In this document: piece by piece, positions 18,080 through 25,729 of the stretch
Layout of the letters: each line of letters begins with the position of its first letter
How positions within the stretch are numbered: position 1 is the first letter of the stretch
Assembly: GCF_028993555.1 (NCBI RefSeq)
Contig: NZ_CP118610.1
Span: 3,905,001 to 3,969,000 of the forward strand
DNA: 64,000 bases
From: Ensifer adhaerens
GTDB taxonomy: Bacteria; Pseudomonadota; Alphaproteobacteria; Rhizobiales; Rhizobiaceae
Direction: 5' to 3'
Translations under genes and position numbers: made by a program
The notes under the pieces: model-generated
The model's database searches: none
Seen by the model: the letters and a program-made list of their open reading frames with translations, nothing else
Told to the model about the DNA's origin: nothing

Positions 18080-19296
18080 ATGAGGCTTCTCCCATGGTGG
18101 CCCGGCGCGATGCCGAGATGCTTGGCAACGGATTCACCGATATGTGCGAAGGTGTTGGCAACGCCGAGCGAGCGGCTGCGCAGCGACGGTCCGAACATCA
18201 GCACCGGCACCCGCTCCCGCGTGTGGTCGGTGCCGCGCCAGGTCGGGTCGCAACCGTGGTCGGCCGTCAGGATAACGATGTCGGTGGGCTGCAGGCGGCG
18301 GTCGAGATCCGGAAGGCGGGCATCGAAGGCTTCGAGTGCTGCCGCGTAACCGGCGACGTCGCGGCGATGGCCGTAGAGCATGTCGAAATCGACGAAATTG
18401 GTGAAGACCAGGCTGCCATCCTCGGCCTCGTCAATGGCCGCGAGACTTGCGTCGAACAGCGCCATGTTGCCGTCGGCCTTCGTCAGCTTCGTCACGCCCT
18501 GGTGGGCGAAGATGTCGCCAATCTTGCCGATCGCGTGAACCGTGCGCCCTGCTTCCGTCAGCCGGTCGAGGATTGTCGGTTCTGGCGGCAGCACGGAATA
18601 ATCACGGCGATTGCCGGTGCGGGTGAAGGTCTGCGGGCTGGTGCCGACGAAGGGGCGGGCGATCACACGGCCGATATTGTAGTCGTCGACCAGGCGGCGG
18701 ACCGTCTGGCAAAGCTCAAGCAGGCGCTCGAGGCCGAAGCTCTGCTCATGCGCAGCGATCTGGAAGACCGAGTCTGAAGAGGTGTAGCAGATCGGCTTGC
18801 CGCTGCGCATATGCGCCTCGCCGTGGCGGGCGATGATGTCGGTGCCGGAAGCATGGCAATTGCCGAGGATGCCGGGAACGTTGCCTTCGCGGCAGATGGC
18901 TTCGACGAGCTCGGGCGGAAAGGCATCGCCTTCAGCCGAAAAATAACCCCAATCGAACATGACCGGCGTGCCGCCGATTTCCCAGTGGCCGGAGGGCGTG
19001 TCCTTGCCGCGAGAGACCTCGCTCGCGGCGCCAAAAGCACCATAGACCCGATTGGGCACCGGCATGCCCTGGGGAATGGTGCCGTTGGCGAGCTTTGCTG
19101 CGTGAAGGAGGCCGAGGGCGGACATGTTCGGTAGATTGAGCGGGCCTTCGCGCAAGCCGATCCGATCTGCGGCGCCGGCGGCGCAGAGCTCGGCTATGTG
19201 TCCGAGCGTGTTGGCGCCCAGGTCACCATAGGCTTCGGCATCCGGCGCGCCGCCTATGCCGAAGGAATCGAGAACGAATAGAAACGCACGCGCCAT
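18076..19296 (-). CDS. deoB: Phosphopentomutase
   Basis: Interconverts (deoxy)ribose-1-phosphate and (deoxy)ribose-5-phosphate, joining nucleoside phosphorolysis to central metabolism; 406 residues as usual. An alkaline-phosphatase-like fold is indicated by the metal-binding [12 protein letters not shown] at residues 8-19, the nucleophile Thr region [11 protein letters not shown] (about residues 85-95) and the second metal cluster [19 protein letters not shown] near 325-343. ATG 19296 was chosen because the motif-bearing sequence [13 protein letters not shown] starts there; upstream in-frame sequence is low-quality. It is the first gene of a deoB-add pair running leftward. Confidence 0.95.
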   Translation of the reverse strand: MARAFLFVLDSFGIGGAPDAEAYGDLGANTLGHIAELCAAGAADRIGLREGPLNLPNMSALGLLHAAKLANGTIPQGMPVPNRVYGAFGAASEVSRGKDTPSGHWEIGGTPVMFDWGYFSAEGDAFPPELVEAICREGNVPGILGNCHASGTDIIARHGEAHMRSGKPICYTSSDSVFQIAAHEQSFGLERLLELCQTVRRLVDDYNIGRVIARPFVGTSPQTFTRTGNRRDYSVLPPEPTILDRLTEAGRTVHAIGKIGDIFAHQGVTKLTKADGNMALFDASLAAIDEAEDGSLVFTNFVDFDMLYGHRRDVAGYAAALEAFDARLPDLDRRLQPTDIVILTADHGCDPTWRGTDHTRERVPVLMFGPSLRSRSLGVANTFAHIGESVAKHLGIAPGHHGRSLI

Positions 19297-19407
19297 GATG
19301 CACCTGACAGCCGAAGCGCTCGCATCGCGCTCCGGAAGCTTCTGGAGAAACGCGACGACGCCGGAGGCGCGCGGCGCGCACAATCCCGAAGGGATAACGC
19401 TGCGCAC

Positions 19408-19426
19408 GGCGCAATGCAATTGCGCC
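19408..19426. other. Perfect palindrome between deoB and the TadE-like gene
   Basis: GGCGCAAT-GCA-ATTGCGCC gives 8-bp perfect arms. It lies 112 bases upstream of deoB and 15 bases beyond the stop of the TadE-like gene. It could be an operator for deoB or a transcript-end hairpin; no T run follows it on the minus strand. Confidence 0.4.
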
Positions 19427-19440
19427 GGATCGTTGCCCGA

Positions 19441-20031
19441 TCAGCAATCAGTGCATTTTATTGTTTGGGCGAGACGCGATTGGAAGTAGGCCGTCTTGGA
19501 GAGGTCTATCGTCTTTGCCGTGGCCTGAAGGCTCGGAGCGTAGAGCAGCAGTTCATGCGGTACGGTCAGCTCCGTCCGGATGACAAAGGACTTGTTGGCC
19601 GTGAACTGGCCGGGCAGGGTGACCTTCGAATTGACGGTGTACGGAACTCCGCCGGCCTGATCGCGCGACCAGATGATGGTCCCCTCATTGGTACTCGAGA
19701 CCTCTATACCGGTGATCTTCAGCGTGTAGTTCGCGTTCCCATAGGGTTGGAGAATACTCTTTGCGATGTTCGGGACTTTGGCGAGGAAGGCTTTGTTGAC
19801 TTCCGATTGCTGTGCGATGATGTCGGCGACGGCGCTTGCGGCGCGGGCCGTCTTGCTTGCGACCGTAAAACCGACCGAAAGCTCGAAGGCGCCGAGATAG
19901 GTTACGATCAGCAAGGGTGCGACGATCGCAAATTCAACGGCTCCCACGCCGCGCCTGTCCCGCCGCAGCGCGTGAAACATGGCAGAAACCGCTTGAAGGC
20001 GCAGGATCTTTTGCTTCGCAATGTGCTTCAC
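19441..20031 (-). CDS. TadE/TadG-type pilus assembly protein (minor pseudopilin)
   Basis: Pseudopilin-like protein of 196 residues. A short basic leader is followed by the TadE signature RRGVGAVEFAIVAPLLIVTY around residues 27-46, a single hydrophobic segment and a periplasmic domain. The Gly-Val-x-Ala-Val-Glu-Phe pattern is the prepilin-peptidase-like cleavage region typical of TadE/TadF. GTG at 20031 was chosen: the upstream stop and Shine-Dalgarno overlap as TGAGGT, six bases before GTG, which also couples it to the preceding TadE gene. A downstream ATG at 19980 would remove the basic leader. A CxxC-like pair (KCTDC) ends the protein. Confidence 0.8.
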   Translation of the reverse strand: MKHIAKQKILRLQAVSAMFHALRRDRRGVGAVEFAIVAPLLIVTYLGAFELSVGFTVASKTARAASAVADIIAQQSEVNKAFLAKVPNIAKSILQPYGNANYTLKITGIEVSSTNEGTIIWSRDQAGGVPYTVNSKVTLPGQFTANKSFVIRTELTVPHELLLYAPSLQATAKTIDLSKTAYFQSRLAQTIKCTDC

Positions 20032-20039
20032 GGCGCACC

Positions 20040-20663
20040 TCACTCGCTCTCGTTTCGGAAGGTGGCCGTTGCCACCATGAGATAGTCCTTCGGCATGCTC
20101 GCACCGGCGGGCCGCAAGTTGGTGACGAACGGCCTGACGAGGTCGGTGATCACGCTCCACCGATAGTAGGCACGCACCACGTTGAAGGTACCCGGACCGC
20201 CGGGAGCAAACTTGAAGTCGCCCGTATCAATATCTGTCGAGCCGACCTTGCGCGGGATGTTCACAGGGAATTTGCTGAGATCCGAGACCGCCCGGACGTC
20301 CAGGTAGAACTGCGAGGGCTGGTTTGCTTCAGTGGCGGAGCATCTCATCAGGACCGAGATTTCGTTGCAGAAGGCCTGGCGAAACTGCGTTTGAGTCATG
20401 TCGGTGGCCTTCCCTCGTTGGAAGGTAATCTGACCGGTGCGGACCTTGCGCGCCATTGTCTCGGTTGCGTTCGCCAGGAGCTGGTCGCCGTAGAAAGCGG
20501 CAAAGGTTTCGAGCGAGGCGAAAATCACAACAAAGAAGGGTAGCGCGAGGATGGCGAACTCGATGCTCGTCGTGCCTTTGCGGTTGCGGATGAAGCGGCG
20601 CAGAATGCCTTTTCGCCTGATATCAGGCTCGCTCGCACGTTCGATTGCCTGCTCGATGTTCAT
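20040..20663 (-). CDS. tadE: TadE-family pilus assembly protein
   Basis: Pseudopilin of 207 residues. Its N-terminal cytoplasmic leader is long and basic (to about residue 30) and is followed by RKGTTSIEFAILALPFFVVI, with the conserved Glu-Phe after the predicted cleavage point, then one membrane helix and a periplasmic domain to the end. In Tad systems TadE and TadF are processed by the prepilin peptidase and are needed for Flp fibre assembly. Two cysteines (FCNEISVLMRC) could form a disulfide. ATG 20663 starts the reading frame. It is followed at 9 bases by the second TadE-like gene. This pair is divergent from the pilin operon. Confidence 0.85.
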   Translation of the reverse strand: MNIEQAIERASEPDIRRKGILRRFIRNRKGTTSIEFAILALPFFVVIFASLETFAAFYGDQLLANATETMARKVRTGQITFQRGKATDMTQTQFRQAFCNEISVLMRCSATEANQPSQFYLDVRAVSDLSKFPVNIPRKVGSTDIDTGDFKFAPGGPGTFNVVRAYYRWSVITDLVRPFVTNLRPAGASMPKDYLMVATATFRNESE

Positions 20664-20778
20664 TGTGCCGTCCCATCATGTTACGCCAGACGGGCGGCAG
20701 ATTATGGAGCAACCGTTGATATTTCGTTCCCGCAGTTCATGTGCATTTTAACGAATCGCGGGTCTGAACCCATAAAAT

Positions 20779-21192
20779 TCAGTTGGTGCTACCTGTGGTT
20801 TTACGTTCTGCGTGTCGTTCACAATTTGGCGTACAGGAGAGCACGGTACGCGACGTCTGCTTGTAGACGCGCACGGTGTTGCCTTCGTCGATCGACACCA
20901 GAATCCGCTCATCGACAATGGCGTTTCCATCCTGGTCGAGGATGACCAGATTGGTCGTGCCAAAATTGCGGCCGGTGATGACGATGGTTCGGGCGTCGGC
21001 AACCGTAGCGTCTGCGACTTCGGCATTGCCGATGATGACCTTGCTGACCGGACGGTCGAGTTTGAGCACGCGCGCGTGGTCCATGTAGACTCGCATCATG
21101 TCATTCTCTGCGCCAGCGGCAACCACCGGAGCGAGCGATGCGATCACGAATGCAAACAGGGTGGCTCGGCCGGTCGCGAATGGCATGGTCAT
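20779..21192 (-). CDS. Stand-alone secretin N-domain protein (pilus assembly, CpaC N-terminal-like)
   Basis: Periplasmic protein of 137 residues with a signal peptide (residues 1-28, ending PVVAAGAEN). It is followed by one domain resembling the N-terminal domain of the CpaC secretin: VIIGNAEVADATVAD, ITGRNFGTTNLVILD and DGNAIVDERILVS align in order with VADPSLADAV, LFGKSVGQTNIFVFG and NGEEIVSLDIEV of CpaC at 23424-24959. It has no secretin pore domain. The C-terminus has SCTPNC, a possible disulfide. Its place between the TadE pair and the pilin genes argues for a role in outer-membrane assembly of the Tad secretin, but this is inferred. Confidence 0.75.
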   Translation of the reverse strand: MTMPFATGRATLFAFVIASLAPVVAAGAENDMMRVYMDHARVLKLDRPVSKVIIGNAEVADATVADARTIVITGRNFGTTNLVILDQDGNAIVDERILVSIDEGNTVRVYKQTSRTVLSCTPNCERHAERKTTGSTN

Positions 21193-21324
21193 GGCGGGTC
21201 CTTGAGGTGGTGCTCACGCCATACTCCCTCGTCTTGGTGAATGAACCGTTAAATCCCTCGTTTCGAGACCGGACGGGTGCTGCGCCGTTTTCTGTTCGTT
21301 TACCCAATAATCAGGGATGCGCCG

Positions 21325-21340
21325 TTAACTCGTCGGTAAC
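21325..21340 (+). promoter_or_regulatory. Possible CtrA binding site upstream of the pilin genes
   Basis: TTAA-N7-GTAAC differs by one base from the alphaproteobacterial CtrA consensus TTAA-N7-TTAAC. It lies 110 bases upstream of the first pilin gene. In Caulobacter the Flp pilin gene is a CtrA target. A single near-match is weak evidence. Confidence 0.4.
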
Positions 21341-21449
21341 CGCCTTCTTTAAGTCGATGGAAATGCGCCAGGACTAGGTTGAGGCCATCCGATCAACGGC
21401 AACAGTTGGCGGAAGTGCTGAACAACAAATGTGAAGTAGGAGAATCATC

Positions 21450-21632
21450 ATGAAGAAGATTTTTGCCCGTCTGATGAAGGACGAGTCCGGCGCGACCGCT
21501 ATCGAGTACGGCCTGATCGCCGCCCTCATCTCGGTTGCCCTCATTGCTGGCGCAAGCACCCTGGGCAACGCGCTCAACACCACGTTCGACGGCCTGGGCA
21601 CCAAGCTTACGGATAGCACGGGCAGCCTCTAA
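21450..21632 (+). CDS. pilA: Flp-type pilin, copy 1
   Basis: Major subunit of Flp/Tad pili, 60 residues. A short basic leader (KKIFARLMKDE) is followed by SGATAIEYGLIAALISVALI, in which the prepilin peptidase cleaves after Gly and Glu-Tyr form the Flp signature. A hydrophobic helix spans about residues 14-40 and a short variable tail ends the protein. It follows AGGAG at 21438-21442 at a good distance and a 257-base promoter region. The second pilin follows after 34 bases. Product is made in the inner membrane and polymerised outside by CpaF-TadB-TadC. Confidence 0.95.
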   Translation: MKKIFARLMKDESGATAIEYGLIAALISVALIAGASTLGNALNTTFDGLGTKLTDSTGSL

Positions 21633-21666
21633 TTGGACTGGCCGGTTCAAGCGGGGAGACATTCGC

Positions 21667-21846
21667 ATGGCGAAGATTTTCCGCTGCTTGCGGCGGGATG
21701 ACAGCGGCGCAACTGCCATCGAGTATGGCCTGATCGCGGCGCTCGTTTCCGCAGCCCTGATCGCTGGTGCAACCACGCTTGGCAATACCCTCGATTCCGC
21801 GCTTAACAAGATCGGATCGAATATTGCGACAAGCGGCAAGATCTAA
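21667..21846 (+). CDS. pilA: Flp-type pilin, copy 2
   Basis: Second Flp pilin, 59 residues, a diverged duplicate of the preceding gene. SGATAIEYGLIAAL is identical in both; the second half then changes (ALVSAALIAGATTLGNTLDS against ALISVALIAGASTLGNALNT). The basic leader (MAKIFRCLRRDD) contains a Cys not found in copy 1. ATG 21667 was selected because the leader then has the normal length and GGGGAGA precedes it. A strong hairpin follows. Whether both pilins enter the same fibre cannot be seen from sequence. Confidence 0.93.
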   Translation: MAKIFRCLRRDDSGATAIEYGLIAALVSAALIAGATTLGNTLDSALNKIGSNIATSGKI

Positions 21847-21870
21847 CGAACCGGTCCCGCAATAGACTGA

Positions 21871-21900
21871 AATGGAGCCGCTGCAAAAAGCGGCTCCATT
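21871..21900 (+). terminator. Strong hairpin between pilins and cpaA (partial terminator)
   Basis: An 11-bp perfect stem (AATGGAGCCGC/GCGGCTCCATT) with an 8-base loop TGCAAAAA is followed only by GTTATC, a poor T run. It probably attenuates or stabilises the pilin transcript so that pilin exceeds the assembly proteins. Confidence 0.6.
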
Positions 21901-21960
21901 GTTATCTGGAACCCCATGGGGAACTAGAGATTACGTGCGCTCTTCTTGGAGGCAGGAACC

Positions 21961-22473
21961 ATGACTGAGGCTGCTATTTTCGTGGTTTTCCCATTTTGCC
22001 TTGGGTTTGCAGCCTTTTCAGACCTGCTGACCATGACGATTCCCAATCGCGTTTCGGTGGTGCTTCTGGGCAGTTTTCTTGTCGTGGCGCTGATGGCGGG
22101 ACTCGATTTCGGGGAGATCGGCCTGCATATGGCTGCGGCCCTGGCTGTCTTTGCCGTGTGCTTCGGCCTGTTTGCTGCAAATGTCATGGGCGGCGGCGAC
22201 GCCAAGCTCTTGACTGCCAGCGCCGTCTGGTTCGGGTTCACCCCGTCTTTGACCGCTTTTCTGCTCTACGTCGCCATTTTCGGAGGCTTGCTGACGCTTG
22301 CGATCCTGATGTTGCGCCGGCAGGAAAACACGATACTGGCGAGTGGCATCCCGGTTCCGCAGCTCTTGCTGACGGCCAAGAAGATCCCCTATGGCGTCGC
22401 AATCGCGCTCGGCGGCTTTGCTGCCTATCCGGCTTCACCGCTTATGGAGGCGGCCTTTGCGCGCCTTTCCTAA
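21961..22473 (+). CDS. cpaA: Prepilin peptidase CpaA (TadV-type aspartic peptidase)
   Basis: Inner-membrane aspartic protease of 170 residues that removes leader peptides from Flp pilins and TadE-type pseudopilins. It is the short type lacking the N-methylation domain. The two catalytic aspartates are visible: Asp in FAAFSDLLTMTIPNR (about residue 21) and Asp in GGGDAKLLTA (the GxGD motif, about residue 80). About six hydrophobic segments are present. The ATG at 21961 follows GGAGG with 8-base spacing. It is the first machinery gene after the pilins, in the order known for Caulobacter and rhizobia. Confidence 0.93.
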   Translation: MTEAAIFVVFPFCLGFAAFSDLLTMTIPNRVSVVLLGSFLVVALMAGLDFGEIGLHMAAALAVFAVCFGLFAANVMGGGDAKLLTASAVWFGFTPSLTAFLLYVAIFGGLLTLAILMLRRQENTILASGIPVPQLLLTAKKIPYGVAIALGGFAAYPASPLMEAAFARLS

Positions 22474-22591
22474 GGGTCGGGCGCAGGGCGTCACCTTTCG
22501 TTAACTCTCCTCATAAGCAATCCGTTAACTATAATTACACCAATTCCTGATCAATCTGACCCTGGCAATTTTTCGGGGCTCGGAAACGATC

Positions 22592-23401
22592 ATGAAACCG
22601 GTTCGCATCATCATACTGGCGGTGGCCGTTCTATCGGCTGCAATGGCTGGTCTATTGGCGATGAAACTGACGCGCGCACCTGCGCCGTTGACCGCCGAGC
22701 CTCTGATCGAGCGGGCCCCGACTATCAACGTCCTGGTTGCCAGCAAGAGCCTGCCTGTCGGATCGCGCCTGGGCGGGGATTCCATCCAGTGGATGGCCTG
22801 GCCGAAGGACGGAGTGGTTGACGGCCTCATCACCGACGAAAATCAACCGTCAGCAATCGACGACCTCACTGGAGCCGTCGTGCGCTTGCCGATCTTCAAC
22901 GGCGAGCCGGTCCGTCACGAAAAGGTTGCAGACTCGTCCAACCGCATCATGTCGTCGCTGCTGCCGGCAGGCAAACGCGCCGTTGCGACGGAAATCACCG
23001 TCGCCACCGGTGCCGGTGGCTTCATCCTTCCGAACGACCGGGTCGACGTCATCATGGTCCGCAAGGGCGGTGGTGAACTCTACCTGACCGAAACGGTCCT
23101 CAGCAACGTCCGTGTCCTGGCAATCGATCAGCAGGTCGAGGAGAAGGAGGACGGCACGAAAGCTGTCGTCGGCACTACGGCCACGCTGGAGCTGACGCCC
23201 GACCAGTCGAAAGTAATGACGGTCGCGCAGCAAATGGCCGAGCGCATTTCATTGGCGCTCCGAAGCGTCGCCGACGCACAGGAATCTGACACCGACGCCG
23301 CAGACTATCTGTTGAGCGGCGACGGCCAGCCGAGCATCCAGGTCATCAAGTCCGGGTCCATCGTCAAGAGCGATGGCGCCGTCGGCCAGACACAGCAGTA
23401 A
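22592..23401 (+). CDS. cpaB: Pilus assembly protein CpaB
   Basis: Periplasmic component of the Tad machine, thought to support the secretin; 269 residues. An N-terminal membrane anchor/signal (IIILAVAVLSAAMAGLLAMK, residues 6-25) is followed by an SAF-like domain (NVLVASKSLPVGSRL to GEPV, about 46-110) and the RcpC-like domain (RAVATEITVATGAGGFILPN and DRVDVIMVRK, about 130-160), then TLELTPDQSKVMTVAQQMA. The tail is Gln-rich. Upstream are two CGTTAACT words (22499-22506 and 22523-22530), possibly regulatory. cpaC follows after 22 bases. Confidence 0.92.
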   Translation: MKPVRIIILAVAVLSAAMAGLLAMKLTRAPAPLTAEPLIERAPTINVLVASKSLPVGSRLGGDSIQWMAWPKDGVVDGLITDENQPSAIDDLTGAVVRLPIFNGEPVRHEKVADSSNRIMSSLLPAGKRAVATEITVATGAGGFILPNDRVDVIMVRKGGGELYLTETVLSNVRVLAIDQQVEEKEDGTKAVVGTTATLELTPDQSKVMTVAQQMAERISLALRSVADAQESDTDAADYLLSGDGQPSIQVIKSGSIVKSDGAVGQTQQ

Positions 23402-23423
23402 CCAGGTTAGAACGGGGCATAAG

Positions 23424-24959
23424 GTGAAACGGAGCGGAAACAAATTTCGGGCGTCTGTCGCAGCCGGTTTATCGTTCTGCCTGGCGTTTTCTGGCATGTA
23501 CCTGCCGGTGCCGTCGGTCGCTCTGGCGGCCGCTTCTTCGGTCGTACGGATCGTCGAAAGCGGTCCTGGCGTGAAGAAGAAGGTCAGCCTCGGGTTGAAC
23601 AAGGCCGTGGTCGTCGACCTGCCTTCGGACGCGCACGATATTCTCGTGGCGGATCCGTCGCTGGCCGATGCCGTGACGCGCACCTCGCGGCGCATCTACC
23701 TCTTCGGCAAGTCCGTCGGCCAGACCAACATCTTCGTCTTCGGTCCGAATGGCGAGGAGATCGTCAGTCTTGATATCGAAGTCGAGCGCGATATCGCCAA
23801 CCTTCAGTCGAATTTGCGTCGCTTCATTCCGGACGCCGAGATCAATGTCGAGATCATCTCCGACAACATTGTGCTCACCGGAACAGTGCGAACACCGCTC
23901 GATTCCACCCGCGCCGTCGATCTTGCCAAGGCCTTCCTCCAGGGCGGTGAGGCGACCACGCGTAACATCACCGCCCAGGGTAACAATGGCGATGCCGACA
24001 TCTTCGCCGAAGACCGGCAGATTTCGCAGATCGTCAACCTGCTGACGATCGACGGCGATGACCAGGTCAACCTCAAGGTCACGGTTGCCGAAGTCAGCCG
24101 CCAGGTGCTGAAGCAGCTCGGTTTCAACGGCCGCGTCAGCGACGGCGAAAGCGGCATCGGTTTCCGCAATCCGGCCAACCTCGGCGATGCGGTCGGTGTC
24201 GGTGTCAACGCGATTGCTAAAGGGACGATCGGCGGAACGACGATCTCGAGCTACATCAATGCGATGGAGCAAGCGGGCGTGATGCGCACGCTGGCCGAGC
24301 CGAGCCTGACGGCGATTTCCGGGCAGGAAGCAAAGTTCTATGTCGGCGGTGAATTCCGCATGGCGGGAACACAGGAAGTCACGACTGACAAGGATACCGG
24401 CGAAGACAAGGTCACGCGCGAAGTCAATGACGTCGAATACGGTATCCGCCTCAACTTCAAGCCCGTCGTCCTGGGCCCAGGGCGTATCAGCCTGCAGATC
24501 GAGACGAACGTCTCGGAACCCACCTATGAGGGATCGGTTGTCACCGGCAACGGCAAAGCCAGCGTTCCGGGCAACACTTTCCTCGGGATCCGCAGGCGCG
24601 AGGCTTCGACCAGCGTCGAACTGCCGTCCGGCGGCTCGATCGTGATCGCCGGCCTCGTCCAGGACAACATCCGCCAGGCGATGTCCGGCCTGCCGGGAGC
24701 GGCGAAGATCCCGATCCTCGGAACGCTGTTCCGCAGCAAGGATTTCGTGCGCAACGAGACCGAGCTCGTCATCATTGCTACGCCCTATCTGGTCCGTCCC
24801 GTCGCCAGAAGCGCGATCTCCCGGCCTGACGACAATTTCAATCCGGCCAATGATCTCGACAGCTACTTCCTTGGCCGCGTGAACCGCATCTACGGACGGC
24901 CGGAGGCGGCCGCTCCGGCTGGGCGCTACCACGGCAATGTCGGCTTCATCTACAAATAG
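23424..24959 (+). CDS. cpaC: Outer-membrane secretin CpaC (RcpA)
   Basis: Outer-membrane channel through which Flp pili leave the cell; 511 residues. A signal peptide (about residues 1-35) precedes a pilus-assembly N-terminal domain (about 45-120), a BON-like domain (INVEIISDNIVLTGTVRTP, about 140-160) and the secretin domain (VNLKVTVAEVSRQVLKQLGF near 215, to ETELVIIATPYLVRPV near 455). GTG at 23424 was chosen because GGGG precedes it and it avoids overlap with cpaB; an ATG at 23373 is also in frame. The C-terminal part (SRPDDNFNPANDLDSYFLG) is conserved in rhizobial CpaC. Confidence 0.94.
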   Translation: MKRSGNKFRASVAAGLSFCLAFSGMYLPVPSVALAAASSVVRIVESGPGVKKKVSLGLNKAVVVDLPSDAHDILVADPSLADAVTRTSRRIYLFGKSVGQTNIFVFGPNGEEIVSLDIEVERDIANLQSNLRRFIPDAEINVEIISDNIVLTGTVRTPLDSTRAVDLAKAFLQGGEATTRNITAQGNNGDADIFAEDRQISQIVNLLTIDGDDQVNLKVTVAEVSRQVLKQLGFNGRVSDGESGIGFRNPANLGDAVGVGVNAIAKGTIGGTTISSYINAMEQAGVMRTLAEPSLTAISGQEAKFYVGGEFRMAGTQEVTTDKDTGEDKVTREVNDVEYGIRLNFKPVVLGPGRISLQIETNVSEPTYEGSVVTGNGKASVPGNTFLGIRRREASTSVELPSGGSIVIAGLVQDNIRQAMSGLPGAAKIPILGTLFRSKDFVRNETELVIIATPYLVRPVARSAISRPDDNFNPANDLDSYFLGRVNRIYGRPEAAAPAGRYHGNVGFIYK

Positions 24960-24967
24960 GTCGGGTC

Positions 24968-25711
24968 ATGACGCTTCGAACCGGTTCCCACCAGAATTCT
25001 GAAAGGCCGACTGCCATGCCCCTGAGCACATCCAGCGCCTTCATGCGATGCACGAGCCGCGTGGCCATGCTGGCCATCGCCGGCATCTTTCTTGCGAGCT
25101 GCGGGACGAAGGACAATCTCGCTACCGGCTCTATTCCGGACGACTACCGCACGAGACATCCGATCGTGCTTGCCGAAGGCGAACGCGCCATCGACATCCC
25201 GATCGCATCGGGCGACCGTCGGCTGACCCAGGGCACACGCGATGTTATCGCTGGGTTCGCTTCCGAGTATCGCAATTCGGCAAGCGGCGTGGTCCAGATC
25301 ATGATGCCGCGCGGCGCGGCCAACAGCCATGCGGCGCAAGCGATGCGCAGGGAAATTCGCGGCGTCCTGGTTGCCGCGGGCGTTCCCGCCAAACGCCTGC
25401 TCGAGACGAGCTACGATGCCGGACCTTACGGAGACGCGGCACCGATCCGCCTGAGCTACGTTGCGATTACCGCCCAGACGGCGCCTTGCGGCACCTGGCC
25501 GGAGGATCTGAACCTCAACACCATGGAAAACAAGAACTATTACAATTTCGGCTGCGCCTCACAATCGAACCTGGCCGCCCAGATCGCCAATCCGACAGAC
25601 CTGCTCGGCCCGCGGCAGACGTCGCCGATCGACGCGGAACAGCGTGGCCAGGTGATCAGCGACTGGCGTGGAACCAACAAGAGCGACGGCCCGGTCGTCA
25701 TCTTCAACTGA
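24968..25711 (+). CDS. cpaD: Pilus assembly lipoprotein CpaD
   Basis: Lipoprotein of up to 247 residues thought to help place the secretin in the outer membrane. A lipobox LASC follows the hydrophobic stretch VAMLAIAGIFLASCG, with the acylated Cys at about residue 45 from the first start. The CpaD domain includes DYRTRHPIVLAEGE and a C-terminal CGTWPEDLN plus FGCASQSNLAAQIANP, invariant in the family; two Cys probably form a disulfide. ATG 24968 is 8 bases after cpaC with GGTCGGG before it. Later ATGs at 25016 or 25043 would give a signal peptide of more ordinary length, so the start is uncertain. Confidence 0.9.
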   Translation: MTLRTGSHQNSERPTAMPLSTSSAFMRCTSRVAMLAIAGIFLASCGTKDNLATGSIPDDYRTRHPIVLAEGERAIDIPIASGDRRLTQGTRDVIAGFASEYRNSASGVVQIMMPRGAANSHAAQAMRREIRGVLVAAGVPAKRLLETSYDAGPYGDAAPIRLSYVAITAQTAPCGTWPEDLNLNTMENKNYYNFGCASQSNLAAQIANPTDLLGPRQTSPIDAEQRGQVISDWRGTNKSDGPVVIFN

Positions 25712-25729
25712 TAGCGGCGGGATGAAGCG

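Noticed and set aside
23469..24932. A 487-codon open frame antisense to cpaC
   Set aside because: It mirrors the cpaC reading frame and consists of Asp/Arg/Val-rich sequence with no domain.
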